Shown: positions 19,273-28,724 of the stretch, one piece after another | How the letters are laid out: every line of letters begins with the position of its first letter | Position numbering within the stretch: position 1 is the first letter of the stretch | Assembly (NCBI GenBank): GCA_041538185.1 | Contig: JBGORM010000001.1 | Location: 620,001-684,000 of the forward strand | Origin: Melioribacteraceae bacterium 4301-Me | GTDB lineage: Bacteria > Bacteroidota > Ignavibacteria > Ignavibacteriales > Melioribacteraceae | Direction of reading: 5' to 3' | DNA length: 64,000 bases | Program-made: the position numbers and the translations under genes | The notes under the pieces: model-generated | Seen by the model: the letters and a program-made list of their open reading frames with translations, nothing else | Told to the model about the DNA's origin: nothing | Databases searched by the model: none

Positions 19273-20217
19273 ATGTCCATCATTGCATCTTTGTTAGCAG
19301 CTGCCCTTCCAATGTTGATTTATCTTATTATAATTTGGAAAATGGACAAATACGAACGTGAACCACTAATAAACGTGATAGTTCATTTTTTGTGGGGTGC
19401 CTTCGGAGCAATTTTCTTTGCTGTAGCTGGTTCATCTTTTTTTAATTTTCTTTTTGCTACAAAAAACAATACGCCTCCCTTAATTGTTCAGTCAGTAATT
19501 TTTGCACCATTTACAGAAGAAATTGCCAAAGGTTCATTCCTTTTAAAAACTGTGACTGATAAAAAATTCGACAATCTAATCGATGGATTAGTTTACGGAG
19601 GAGCAATTGGTTTGGGATTTGGTATGACAGAAAATTTTATTTATTACTTATCGTATGGTACAACATTTTATGCATGGCTGCAATTGGTTATAATTCGTTC
19701 AGGCTTTTCGGCTGTTATGCACTGTATTTCGACTGCTGCATTAGGCGCATTTTTAGCAATAGCAAAATTTTCCGAAAACTCAATAAAATTTCTTTTGCCA
19801 ATATTTGGGTTCCTAATTGCGATGGTCATTCATTCAATCTGGAATTTAAGCGTAAGCTTTGTAAACACATATATTTGGGGGACAATATTTATATTTCTTC
19901 TGATAATCTTCTTCATATCATTGTTTAAATTTTTCATTGTGAAAGAAAGAAAAATAATTTTGCGAGAATTGACCGAAGAAGCTAACATGAACTTAATACC
20001 TTTCAGCCACCTTTCTATTTTAAGCTCTAAATCGAGATTAAAAAAAGGATGGATTGATGAACGAATTAGAAAATTATATGTTAGGACTGCAATTAAACTA
20101 GCCTTTAGAAAAGCACAGTTTAAAATTTCAAATGGATATAAAAAGTTATATTACGAAAACGAAATAAAACAGTGTAGAAATTTGATTTCGGATTTACTAT
20201 CAACAAATATTAAATGA
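19273..20217 (+). CDS. prsW: PrsW-family intramembrane metalloprotease
   Basis: This 314-residue multi-pass membrane protein has the PrsW/CAAX-related signatures: E82-E83-x2-K86 in PFTEEIAKG, E120 in GMTENFIY, H150 in AVMHCIST and the late histidine in MVIHSIWN. About eight hydrophobic helices lie in the first 230 residues, followed by a charged cytoplasmic tail. PrsW proteases cleave anti-sigma factors such as RsiW in Bacillus. The substrate here is unknown and no anti-sigma gene is near. The stop is directly followed by the nadD ATG. Confidence 0.85.
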   Translation: MSIIASLLAAALPMLIYLIIIWKMDKYEREPLINVIVHFLWGAFGAIFFAVAGSSFFNFLFATKNNTPPLIVQSVIFAPFTEEIAKGSFLLKTVTDKKFDNLIDGLVYGGAIGLGFGMTENFIYYLSYGTTFYAWLQLVIIRSGFSAVMHCISTAALGAFLAIAKFSENSIKFLLPIFGFLIAMVIHSIWNLSVSFVNTYIWGTIFIFLLIIFFISLFKFFIVKERKIILRELTEEANMNLIPFSHLSILSSKSRLKKGWIDERIRKLYVRTAIKLAFRKAQFKISNGYKKLYYENEIKQCRNLISDLLSTNIK

Positions 20218-20218
20218 G

Positions 20219-20794
20219 ATGAAACCAATTGGAATATACGGCGGAACTTTCGACCCGATACACATTGGACATTTAATATGTGCACAGGTTGTGCTCGAAA
20301 AAAGAAATTTAGAAAAAATTTTTTTTGTACCGTGCAAAATTTCTCCTTTTAAACAGAATGAAAAACCAACTGAAGATAAACATCGCTTAGAGATGATTAA
20401 ATTGTCTATTACTAACTCTCCTCATTTCGATTTCTCAGATTATGAAATAAATAATGAAAGGGTTTCTTACACAATTGATACTATTAAAGAGTTTAAAAAA
20501 TATTACCAAAACATTGAACTTATTATTGGGTACGATAACTTAGTTTTATTTGACAAATGGAAAGAACCAGATAAAATTTTGGAACTTGCCAAGCTTATCG
20601 TAATGAAAAGAGTAAACGAAATACCCACTAAAGGGAAACACAAATACTTTGATAAAGCTATATTAGTAGATACACCAACAATTGAAATTTCCTCAACTGA
20701 GATACGCAATAGGATTAAAAGAAGACTTACAATCAATTATCTTGTACCAGAAGCAGTAAAGGAATATATTTATAATAATAAATTATACATATAA
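20219..20794 (+). CDS. nadD: Nicotinate-nucleotide adenylyltransferase
   Basis: This enzyme joins nicotinate mononucleotide and ATP to form deamido-NAD. The 191-residue protein carries the nucleotidyltransferase signature GGTFDPIHIGH (8-18, HxGH), FVPCKISPFK, and the C-terminal ISSTEIRNRI. It starts one base after the PrsW stop and is followed 6 bp later by meaB, so all three share a transcript. Confidence 0.94.
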   Translation: MKPIGIYGGTFDPIHIGHLICAQVVLEKRNLEKIFFVPCKISPFKQNEKPTEDKHRLEMIKLSITNSPHFDFSDYEINNERVSYTIDTIKEFKKYYQNIELIIGYDNLVLFDKWKEPDKILELAKLIVMKRVNEIPTKGKHKYFDKAILVDTPTIEISSTEIRNRIKRRLTINYLVPEAVKEYIYNNKLYI

Positions 20795-20800
20795 GAATTA

Positions 20801-21760
20801 ATGATTGACCATAACCTAATAGAAAAAATTTATTTGCAAGATAAACTTGCTATTTCGCGAACAATCACAAAAATTGAACAGGCAAATTCAAATTCAATCG
20901 AAATTTTAAAAGAACTTCACAAAAAAATTGGAAATGCATATCGAATAGGCATAACAGGTCCGCCTGGTGCTGGCAAATCAACTTTAACTAACCAGCTTAC
21001 TAAGTTTTATCGTAAAGAAGGCTATACAGTTGGAATAATTGCAGTTGACCCTACAAGTCCATTCACTGGTGGTGCACTCTTGGGCGATAGAATAAGAATG
21101 GGTGAAATTGGTAACGACCCTGGAGTATTTATCCGCAGTATGGCAAGTAGAGGCAGCTTAGGCGGTCTAAGTAACAAAACTCAAGATGCAGCTGATGTTT
21201 TAGATGCAGCAGGTTACGATTTTATTATTTTCGAAACTGTAGGTGTAGGCCAATCTGAACTTGACATTGTAAAAGTAGCTGACACAACAATTGTTGTGCT
21301 AGTTCCAGAATCAGGTGATTCTATTCAAGCTATGAAAGCCGGGTTAATGGAAATTGCAGATATATTTGTGCTCAATAAAGGTGATAGACCCGGTGCAGAT
21401 TCAGCAATTACTTCACTTAAAACAATGATTGCATTAAAAGACCATAACTCAGAAAGCTGGCTGCCACCAATCATTAAAACTATAGCCCAAGAAAACCATG
21501 GCATAAATGATGTTATTGAGGGAATTAATAATCACAGAAAATTCCTTATTAATCATGATTTCTTAAATAAAAAACGCGAAGAAAACATAAAAATTCGAGT
21601 TAAAGAAATTGTTGAAGAGTTCATTAAGCAAGAAATTTGGAACACGCAAAGATTAAATGAACTTAATAATGAAATTAAAAAAGCAGTTATAGGAAAATCT
21701 TCCCCATACCAAATAGCAGAAAATTTAATTAACAATTACAAAAATTCAATAATGGATTAA
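20801..21760 (+). CDS. meaB: Methylmalonyl-CoA mutase-associated GTPase MeaB
   Basis: This G3E GTPase chaperone loads and protects the adenosylcobalamin cofactor of methylmalonyl-CoA mutase. The 319-residue chain has Walker A GPPGAGKS (53-60), DPTSPFTGGALLGDRIRM, FIRSMASRGSLGG, the ETVGVGQSE switch and NKGD for guanine. No mutase gene is in the window. The following acyl-CoA dehydrogenase and carboxylase genes point to a propionyl/branched-chain acyl-CoA pathway that would need it. Confidence 0.94.
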   Translation: MIDHNLIEKIYLQDKLAISRTITKIEQANSNSIEILKELHKKIGNAYRIGITGPPGAGKSTLTNQLTKFYRKEGYTVGIIAVDPTSPFTGGALLGDRIRMGEIGNDPGVFIRSMASRGSLGGLSNKTQDAADVLDAAGYDFIIFETVGVGQSELDIVKVADTTIVVLVPESGDSIQAMKAGLMEIADIFVLNKGDRPGADSAITSLKTMIALKDHNSESWLPPIIKTIAQENHGINDVIEGINNHRKFLINHDFLNKKREENIKIRVKEIVEEFIKQEIWNTQRLNELNNEIKKAVIGKSSPYQIAENLINNYKNSIMD

Positions 21761-21764
21761 TCCT

Positions 21765-22934
21765 ATGTCAGCAACATTAACATCAAATCAATTTATTTTA
21801 GAATTCGATGAGAACCAAATTGCAATCAGAAACACAATAAGAGATTTTGCCGAAAAGCAAATAAAACCACACGTATTAAAGTGGGATGAAGAACAAAAAT
21901 TCCCTTTAGAAATTATGAAGCAATTAGGTGAATTAGGTTTTTTGGGAATTTTGGTCCCAGAAAAATATGGAGGCTCTGGTTTAGGTTATATTGAATATGC
22001 AATAATAGTTGAAGAAATAGCAAAAGTAGATCCGGCAATCGCTCTTTCAGTTGCTGCTCATAATGGTCTGTGCACAAATCATATTTTAGTTTATGCAAAT
22101 GAGGAGCTCAAAGAAAAATATTTACCCGATTTAGCAACTGGCAAAAAAATTGGTGCTTGGGGATTAACTGAACCATCTTCAGGCAGTGATGCGGCAGGCA
22201 TGATGACAACAGCTATTAAACACGAAGAACATTTTATCTTAAATGGCACTAAAAACTTTATTACACATGGAGCTTCTGCCGAAACTGCGGTTGTTATGGC
22301 AATTACTGATAAGACAAAAGGTAAAAATGGCATTTCTGCTTTTATCTTAGAAAAAGGTTTTTCTGGATTCGCATCTGGTAAAAAAGAAAATAAATTAGGG
22401 ATGAGAGCAAGTGAAACTGCTCAGTTAATTTTTGAAAATTGCAGAGTTCCTCTTAAAAATCTTATAGGAAATGAGGGAGAGGGTTTTAAACAAGCAATGA
22501 AAATTCTTGAGGGCGGCAGAATTTCAATAGCAGCATTAAGTGTTGGATTAGCAGAAAGCTGTTTGGATGCTGCTACTAAATATGCAAAAGAAAGAAAACA
22601 GTTTGGTAAAACTCTCTCTGAATTTCAGGCGATTCAATTTAAGTTAGCAAATATGGCAACTGAATTAGAAGCAGCGAAAATACTTACTTACAAAGCTGCA
22701 AAAATGAAAGATGAAGGGAAAGATATTTCTACTTCTGCATCAATGGCAAAATTATATGCAAGCGAAATTGCTGAAAAAGCTGCTAGTCAGGCTGTTCAAA
22801 TTTTTGGCGGATATGGCTATATAAAAGAATATCCAGTTGAAAAATTTTACCGCGATGTTAAACTCTTGACCATTGGGGAAGGAACATCAGAAGTACAAAG
22901 AATAATAATTGCAAAAAATTTATTAAAGGATTAA
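21765..22934 (+). CDS. Acyl-CoA dehydrogenase (short/branched chain type)
   Basis: This FAD enzyme introduces the alpha-beta double bond in acyl-CoA. The 389-residue protein has the ACAD order: N-terminal helices, WGLTEPSSGSDA (flavin contact), a beta domain, and a C-terminal domain with ERKQFGKTLSEFQAIQF and QIFGGYGYIKEYP. The catalytic base is E372 in IGEGTSEVQR, the position used by short-chain acyl-CoA dehydrogenases. The preferred chain cannot be fixed from sequence. It lies 4 bp after meaB and upstream of the carboxylase, suggesting leucine/valine or propionate metabolism. Confidence 0.93.
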   Translation: MSATLTSNQFILEFDENQIAIRNTIRDFAEKQIKPHVLKWDEEQKFPLEIMKQLGELGFLGILVPEKYGGSGLGYIEYAIIVEEIAKVDPAIALSVAAHNGLCTNHILVYANEELKEKYLPDLATGKKIGAWGLTEPSSGSDAAGMMTTAIKHEEHFILNGTKNFITHGASAETAVVMAITDKTKGKNGISAFILEKGFSGFASGKKENKLGMRASETAQLIFENCRVPLKNLIGNEGEGFKQAMKILEGGRISIAALSVGLAESCLDAATKYAKERKQFGKTLSEFQAIQFKLANMATELEAAKILTYKAAKMKDEGKDISTSASMAKLYASEIAEKAASQAVQIFGGYGYIKEYPVEKFYRDVKLLTIGEGTSEVQRIIIAKNLLKD

Positions 22935-22947
22935 TTAGGAGATTCTA

Positions 22948-23187
22948 ATGATTCTTGAGATAATCGAAAATTCATTTTACCAAAATGCAGCTGAATTTGT
23001 AAGAGAACTAAAATTAGAAAATCTCTTCAAAATCTCTTTTAACAAATCTATAGAAGAGTGGAATGATAAAATATTCATTAGTGATTATGAGATAATTACA
23101 ACATTATTAAAGCTAATACCAGGTAATTATGTTGTAGATTATGATGATAATCTTGATGGTTTTAATATCTTTAGAGTAAAAATATAA
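22948..23187 (+). CDS. Small hypothetical protein, 79 aa
   Basis: I do not recognise this protein. It is acidic, without cysteines, signal or membrane segment, and predicted mixed alpha/beta. The ATG is well supported by AGGAG seven bases upstream, and it follows the dehydrogenase by 13 bp, so it is probably translated from the same message. The codon use resembles the neighbours. Confidence 0.55.
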   Translation: MILEIIENSFYQNAAEFVRELKLENLFKISFNKSIEEWNDKIFISDYEIITTLLKLIPGNYVVDYDDNLDGFNIFRVKI

Positions 23188-23266
23188 ATTCCAAGGTAAA
23201 TTCTATGCCCTTCTCTATAACTCATATAAAGCTAATTTTTAGTGACATAAATTAAAGGTAATCGAC

Positions 23267-23389
23267 ATGGAATTATTCGAATCCAACCTTAAGTGGTTGA
23301 GTCATTGGTCAAAAAACAATCCATACCAATATCATCGTTGCAGTAAAAAGTATTTAAAAAATATCTTGTCGATGCGTTCCAAATTTTAA
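23267..23389 (+). CDS. Possible 40-residue ORF before the carboxylase
   Basis: A short frame begins with an ATG at 23267 behind AAAGG (8-base spacing) and ends at TAA 23389. It encodes aromatic- and lysine-rich residues (MELFESNLKWLSHWSKNN at the start). I recognise nothing in it. It may be a small peptide gene or a decayed remnant filling the 228-bp gap between the 79-aa gene and the carboxylase. Confidence 0.2.
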   Translation: MELFESNLKWLSHWSKNNPYQYHRCSKKYLKNILSMRSKF

Positions 23390-23415
23390 AACCTAATTCA
23401 AAATATCTGAATAAT

Positions 23416-25083
23416 ATGAAAAAAATTGGCAACCCAATTCAACAGAATGAAACTTACCTTAGACGTGAAGATTATCAAAAAAATCTTTACAGAAAAATTT
23501 TAGGCATAAAAGAAAAAGTCCAGCTTGGTGGTGGTAAAGAGGCCATACAAAAACAGCATGAAAAAGGAAAGCTAACGGCTCGCGAAAGAATAGAAAAATT
23601 AATTGACCCTGGCTCAAAATTTTATGAGTTGAATTCCTTGGCAGCTTATGGAATGTACGAAGAATATGGTGGTGCACCATCGTCGGGTACAATTTTCGGA
23701 ATTGGTAAAATACACAATCGTGATTGTGTTATTGTTGCAAACGATGCAACGGTAAAAGCGGGTGCATGGTTTCCAATTACTGCTAAAAAAAATCTGCGTG
23801 CACAGGAAATTGCTATGGACAATCGATTGCCCGTTATTTATTTGGTCGATAGCGCCGGAGTATTTTTACCATTACAAGAGGATATTTTCCCGGATAAAGA
23901 GCATTTTGGAAGAATTTTTCGTAATAATGCTATTATGTCATCGATGGGGATTCCACAAATTTCTGCGATAATGGGTCCATGCGTAGCTGGCGGCGCTTAT
24001 TTACCAATTATGAGTGATGAAGCGTTAATTGTTGAAGGCGAGGGTTCAGTATTTTTAGCAGGTTCACATCTTGTAAAAGCTGCAATTGGTGAAGAAATTG
24101 ATAACGAAACTCTTGGTGGTGCAAGAGTACAATCCAATATTTCAGGTGTTACAGACTATATTGTAAAAGACGATGAAGAATGTCTTTTACAAATTAGAAG
24201 CTTAGTTAGTAAATTCGGTGAAATGCCCAAAGCTAATTTTAATCGAGTAGAACCAGTCCAACCTCGTTTTAATCCTCAAGAAATCTATGGTATTCTGCCA
24301 GAAGATACTATTAAACCTTATGACACTTATGAATTATTAGCAAGAATAGTTGATAATTCGGAAATTGATGAATACAAAGCCGGTTATGGAAAAACCATAA
24401 TTACTGCCTACGCACGTATTGATGGTTGGGCTGTTGGCATTGTTGCCAACCAGAGAAATATTGTTAGAACTGAAACTCTTAAAGGCACTGGAGAGATGCA
24501 AATTGGTGGCGTTATCTATTCCGACAGTGCAGATAAAGCGACAAGATTTATTTTGAATTGCAATCAAAAGAAAATCCCATTGGTTTTTTTTCAAGATGTT
24601 ACTGGTTTTATGGTTGGCAGCAAAGCTGAACACGGGGGAATAATTAAAGACGGCGCTAAAATGGTGAATGCTGTTGCAAACTCTGTAGTACCTAAAATTA
24701 CAATTATAGTTGGTAATAGTTTTGGTGCTGGTAATTATGCAATGTGTGGCAAAGCTTACGACCCACGTTTTATTTTTGCTTATCCGAATGCAAAAATCGC
24801 CGTTATGGGCGGTTCACAGGCAAGCAGTGTTTTATTAGATATTAAAATGAAACAAATGCAAAAAGAAGGTAAAGCCTTTTCAGATGAACAAAAACAGAAA
24901 TTGCTTAATGAAATTATTCAATCTTATGAAGAAAAAAGTAATATGCTTTACGCTGCAGCTCACTTGTGGATAGATGAAATAATCTCTCCTGCTGAAACAA
25001 GAGAATACATTTCTATGGCAATAAATGCAGCTAACAACAATAGCTATATCCCTAAGTTTAATGTAGGTGTAATTCAAACTTGA
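23416..25083 (+). CDS. Acyl-CoA carboxylase carboxyltransferase (beta) subunit
   Basis: This subunit moves carboxyl from biotin to an acyl-CoA. The 555-residue chain has both crotonase-like halves: KGKLTARERIEKLIDPGS at the start, LVDSAGVFLPLQ and FPDKEHFGRIFRNNA in the N-half, and GGSQASSVL in the C-half. The DSAGVFLP/FPD block is closest to 3-methylcrotonyl-CoA carboxylase beta chains; propionyl- or geranyl-CoA carboxylase are alternatives. No biotin carboxylase or biotin carrier gene is adjacent, so the alpha subunit must be encoded elsewhere. Its stop overlaps the TTG start of the next gene. Confidence 0.92.
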   Translation: MKKIGNPIQQNETYLRREDYQKNLYRKILGIKEKVQLGGGKEAIQKQHEKGKLTARERIEKLIDPGSKFYELNSLAAYGMYEEYGGAPSSGTIFGIGKIHNRDCVIVANDATVKAGAWFPITAKKNLRAQEIAMDNRLPVIYLVDSAGVFLPLQEDIFPDKEHFGRIFRNNAIMSSMGIPQISAIMGPCVAGGAYLPIMSDEALIVEGEGSVFLAGSHLVKAAIGEEIDNETLGGARVQSNISGVTDYIVKDDEECLLQIRSLVSKFGEMPKANFNRVEPVQPRFNPQEIYGILPEDTIKPYDTYELLARIVDNSEIDEYKAGYGKTIITAYARIDGWAVGIVANQRNIVRTETLKGTGEMQIGGVIYSDSADKATRFILNCNQKKIPLVFFQDVTGFMVGSKAEHGGIIKDGAKMVNAVANSVVPKITIIVGNSFGAGNYAMCGKAYDPRFIFAYPNAKIAVMGGSQASSVLLDIKMKQMQKEGKAFSDEQKQKLLNEIIQSYEEKSNMLYAAAHLWIDEIISPAETREYISMAINAANNNSYIPKFNVGVIQT

Positions 25084-25748
25084 CCTCAAAAAAATTATTT
25101 ACTCTCTTTTTATATATCTATATTTTTGGATTATATTTTGCAAATACAGAACTGAATGCCAAACCTACTTTTTTATCCGGCCTCGTTTATATATCAAAAT
25201 ACATAGCATCTAAAGACTTCATAAAATTAAAACAAAGTAATAGCGATATTGAACTAGTCGACTCAATTTATATAACTGCTGTTAGATATTATGAAAGCGA
25301 TATTTCAGAAGCTCTTTTGTGCTTAACATTTGCTTTATTACCCTTTAATAAAATGTCAATCATTCTACCTATTGTAAATATAAAAATCACCTTTCCCCTC
25401 CTTTCTGCAGCAGAAAAAATATTTAGTGAGAAATTAAAGTATCAGCCTAAAAACATTTTTTTTGATTCGCCGACTGATGACTTAGGTGACAAAGATAAGC
25501 TCTCGCATTTTTTTGGGAATGCATTTCTTTCATATAATGTTAGGTTCTTCAATTTATCTAAATTTATGGGTATTTTTGTGGAGCTTTTCGAAGCAACATT
25601 AAAAATACAAGGCAGTATTGACCACAGAGACATTTTAACTAATTATTTGGGAGAACTATTTGGAAAGGCATTAAAAGAAAACTCAAAACTGCTGCCTTCT
25701 GAAGTTCTTAAAATATATTCATTACTATTCTTACGAGCTAATTTATGA
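25080..25748 (+). CDS. Exported hypothetical protein, 222 aa
   Basis: I do not recognise this gene with certainty. It starts with TTG overlapping the carboxylase stop (TTGA), with AGGTG 11 bases upstream, and the first 28 residues form a Sec-type signal (KKLFTLFLYIYIFGLYFANT). The rest is mostly helical, with KDKLSHFFGNAFLSYN, a segment reminiscent of the YfiM/DUF2279 DK-hydrophobic-H motif, but the match is weak. It overlaps the sigma54 activator by 4 bases, so it is co-transcribed and might feed a signal to it. Confidence 0.6.
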   Translation: MTSKKLFTLFLYIYIFGLYFANTELNAKPTFLSGLVYISKYIASKDFIKLKQSNSDIELVDSIYITAVRYYESDISEALLCLTFALLPFNKMSIILPIVNIKITFPLLSAAEKIFSEKLKYQPKNIFFDSPTDDLGDKDKLSHFFGNAFLSYNVRFFNLSKFMGIFVELFEATLKIQGSIDHRDILTNYLGELFGKALKENSKLLPSEVLKIYSLLFLRANL

Positions 25749-27097
25749 AATCAATCTTATTGATAGACGACGAAAGAGAAATTTGCGAAAGCATTAAAAT
25801 GATTCTTGAATACGAAAATTATCATGTGGATTATACTACTGACTCAAACGAAGGGATAAAAAAACTTAACGAAAACTCATACGATGCACTTCTTCTTGAT
25901 ATTCAAATGCCGAATACAAATGGCTTTGAAATTTTAGATTGGATACAACAAAATGAAATTGACATTAAAACAATTATTATTTCTGCTCACAGCAGTATTG
26001 AAAATGCCGTTAAAGCCACAAAATTAGGTGCATTCGACTTTTTAGAAAAACCAATTGACAGAGATAAACTTTTAATTTCGGTAAGAAACGCAATAAGTCA
26101 AAATCAGCTACAAAAAGAAAATAAGAAACTCAAAAAGGATTTGGGTTTAAGCGATACTTTTATTGGTAAAAGTCAAGCTGTACTTAAAATATTAGAAACT
26201 GTTTCTACTGTTGCCAAAACTGATTCAAGAGTTTTAATTACCGGAGAAAATGGCACTGGAAAAGAAATAATTGCCAGAGAAATCCACAGGCAAAGTAACC
26301 GAAGTCACAAAGAATTAGTCGAAGTTAACTGTGCAGCAATTCCCAACGACTTGATTGAATCAGAATTATTTGGACATGAAAAAGGTGCTTTTACAGGGGC
26401 TATTCGACAGCGAATAGGTAAATTTGAGCAGGCAGATGGAAGTACATTATTTTTAGACGAAATTGGCGATATGAGTCTTAATGCTCAAGCAAAAGTATTA
26501 AGAGCAATAGAAGAAGGTAAAATTGAAAGATTAGGCGGCAGTTCAAAAATCTCCGTTGATGTAAGAATTATTGCAGCAACTAATCAAGATCTTCGGCAGG
26601 CTATTAAAGAAGGAAAATTTCGGGAAGATTTGTTTCACAGAATAAATGTAATTCCTATTTTTATACCTCCTTTACGGGAACGCAAAGATGATATTCCGTT
26701 ATTAGTTGAATATTTTACAAAGCAAATTTGTGAAAAATATAATTTCCCTTTAAAAGAATTTACCGACAATGCAATTAACAGCTTAAAAAATATGCAATGG
26801 ACAGGCAATGTTAGAGAGTTAAAAAACTTAATAGAGCGAATTATAATTATGATCCCTAAAAATGTTATTTCTGAAAAAGATGTTTACGATTTAATACCAA
26901 AGTCATCAAATGATTTCGATGATTTATTCAATATTTCAAATTCATTTCAGGAGTTTAAAGAGAAAGCAGAAAAGATGTTTATATTAAAGCAGTTAGAGGC
27001 TAATAATTGGAATATAAGTAAAACTGCAGAAGCTTTAGAAATTCAAAGAAGTCATTTATATGGTAAAATGAAAAAATATAATATAATAAAGGAATAA
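25745..27097 (+). CDS. NtrC-family sigma54-dependent response regulator
   Basis: This cytoplasmic transcription activator has a receiver domain (1-120, phospho-acceptor D52 in LLLDIQMPN, K102 in LEKPID). The AAA+ domain carries Walker A GENGTGKE (167-174), the sigma54-contact loop GAFTGA (214-219) and Walker B LFLDEIGD. A Fis-type helix-turn-helix lies at the C-terminus (WNISKTAEALEIQRSHLYGKM). The cognate histidine kinase is not adjacent. Targets are unknown; the upstream exported protein and the acyl-CoA genes are co-directional. The ATGA overlap with the preceding gene indicates coupling. Confidence 0.94.
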   Translation: MKSILLIDDEREICESIKMILEYENYHVDYTTDSNEGIKKLNENSYDALLLDIQMPNTNGFEILDWIQQNEIDIKTIIISAHSSIENAVKATKLGAFDFLEKPIDRDKLLISVRNAISQNQLQKENKKLKKDLGLSDTFIGKSQAVLKILETVSTVAKTDSRVLITGENGTGKEIIAREIHRQSNRSHKELVEVNCAAIPNDLIESELFGHEKGAFTGAIRQRIGKFEQADGSTLFLDEIGDMSLNAQAKVLRAIEEGKIERLGGSSKISVDVRIIAATNQDLRQAIKEGKFREDLFHRINVIPIFIPPLRERKDDIPLLVEYFTKQICEKYNFPLKEFTDNAINSLKNMQWTGNVRELKNLIERIIIMIPKNVISEKDVYDLIPKSSNDFDDLFNISNSFQEFKEKAEKMFILKQLEANNWNISKTAEALEIQRSHLYGKMKKYNIIKE

Positions 27098-27099
27098 TT

Positions 27100-27447
27100 A
27101 TGGGAAAGACAATTTTTTCTAAAATTATTAATCGCGAAATTCCAGCTGATATTGTCTATGAGACAGAGTCAATTCTTGCTTTTAGAGATATCAATCCCCA
27201 AGCCCCAGTACACATTCTAATTATTCCTAAGATTGAAATACCATCAGTAAAGGAGCTGTCGGGCAAGGAGCATTCAAAGTTATTAGGTGATATGATTGAC
27301 GCTGCAAATGAAATAGCAAGGAAAGAAAATATATCACAAAGCGGCTTTAGACTGGTTTTTAATTGTGGAGCAGATGCGGGTCAGGAAGTTTACCATTTGC
27401 ATTTACATTTGCTTGGCGGAAGAAAGATGAATTGGCCTCCAGGCTAA
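27100..27447 (+). CDS. HIT-family nucleotide-binding protein
   Basis: This 115-residue protein of the HINT branch hydrolyses or transfers nucleotides from purine phosphoramidates. It has IFSKIINREIPADIVYE at the start, AFRDINPQAPVHILIIPK, and the active-site triad HLHLHLLGG near the C-terminus. It follows the sigma54 activator by 2 bp. Its TAA overlaps the stop codon of the convergent purD gene by two bases, so the two transcripts must run into each other. Confidence 0.94.
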   Translation: MGKTIFSKIINREIPADIVYETESILAFRDINPQAPVHILIIPKIEIPSVKELSGKEHSKLLGDMIDAANEIARKENISQSGFRLVFNCGADAGQEVYHLHLHLLGGRKMNWPPG

Positions 27448-28724
27448 TGCTTAAATGCCTTATCAGATATATCTTTACGATAGTACATCCCATCAAAGTA
27501 TATTGTTTGAATAACTTCATAACATCTTTTTTTACAGTAAGTTAAGTCATTATTTTTCGACTTAACTATAACATTTAATACTCTGCCGCCATTTGTAATA
27601 ATTTCACCGTTAGATTCTTTTGTGCCAGCATGAAAAATAATTACATCATTATCAAAATCTTGATCTAAGCCATAAATCTTATAACCCTTTTCATAATGTT
27701 CTGGGTAGCCTTTCGATGCCAAAACAACGCCAACACATGCTCCATTGCTAAACTTAACTGAATCTTTGTCAATTTTCCCAGTTGAACTGGAATATAATAA
27801 CTTAAGAAAATCGCCCTCAATTAAAGGAAGAACAACTTGAGTTTCAGGGTCACCAAAGCGAGAATTAAATTCCACTACTTTTGGACCATCACTTGTTAAC
27901 ATTAGTCCACAATAAAGACAACCCGAAAACTTAGAACCAACTTTTTGCATTGCAAATAAAGTTGGCTCAATAATGCTTCTTTTAATTTGCTCTAAAACGG
28001 CATTTGAGACAAATGGTGTTGGAGAATATGCACCCATTCCACCAGTATTTTTACCTGCATCCCCCTCACCTATTTTCTTATGGTCTTGTGCAGTTGGAAG
28101 CAGTACATAATCTACTCCGTCAGTAATAGCAAAAACTGAAACTTCTTCACCCTCCATAAATTCTTCAATAATAATTTTTTCGCCAGCTTTGCCAAATAAA
28201 GATTTATCAAAGTAGTTTGAAATTTCTTTTTTAGCCTCATTAAAAGAATTAACTATAACCACACCTTTTCCAGCTGCTAAACCATCGGCTTTTATTACAA
28301 CTGGATATTTTGTGCTTTTCAAGTATTCAACTGCTTGGCTATAATTATCTTTTTGAAAAACGTTAAATGCAGCAGTTGGGATAGAATTTTCAATCATTAG
28401 TTGCTTGGCAAAAGATTTTTCGCCTTCTAAGCGAGCAGCATTTTTTGAAGGGCCAAAGGCAACAATACCATTTTTCTTCAATTCATCTATTATACCGTTG
28501 ACCAAGGGTTGTTCGGGTCCAACTACTACAAAATCTATTGAGTTAGTCTTACAAAAATTTATTACAGAAGAAAAATTGTTTATGTCAATTTGAATATTAT
28601 GTCCTAATTTTTTTGTACCAGGATTTCCTGGCAAAATAAAAAGCTCAGATAAAGAGGGACTTTCAGAAATTTTTAACGCTAATGCATGTTCTCTACCGCC
28701 TGAACCTAAAACAGCTACCTTCAA
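27444..28724 (-). CDS. purD: Phosphoribosylamine-glycine ligase
   Basis: This ATP-grasp enzyme forms glycinamide ribonucleotide, step two of purine synthesis. The 426-residue chain opens with VAVLGSGGREHALALKI and contains VVIKADGLAAGKGVVI and the metal/ATP residues of EFNSRFGDPETQ. The ATG overlaps the upstream glycosyltransferase stop by 4 bases. Other pur genes (purC at 38 kb, guaB at 30 kb) are scattered in the same direction. Confidence 0.97.
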   Translation of the reverse strand: MKVAVLGSGGREHALALKISESPSLSELFILPGNPGTKKLGHNIQIDINNFSSVINFCKTNSIDFVVVGPEQPLVNGIIDELKKNGIVAFGPSKNAARLEGEKSFAKQLMIENSIPTAAFNVFQKDNYSQAVEYLKSTKYPVVIKADGLAAGKGVVIVNSFNEAKKEISNYFDKSLFGKAGEKIIIEEFMEGEEVSVFAITDGVDYVLLPTAQDHKKIGEGDAGKNTGGMGAYSPTPFVSNAVLEQIKRSIIEPTLFAMQKVGSKFSGCLYCGLMLTSDGPKVVEFNSRFGDPETQVVLPLIEGDFLKLLYSSSTGKIDKDSVKFSNGACVGVVLASKGYPEHYEKGYKIYGLDQDFDNDVIIFHAGTKESNGEIITNGGRVLNVIVKSKNNDLTYCKKRCYEVIQTIYFDGMYYRKDISDKAFKH

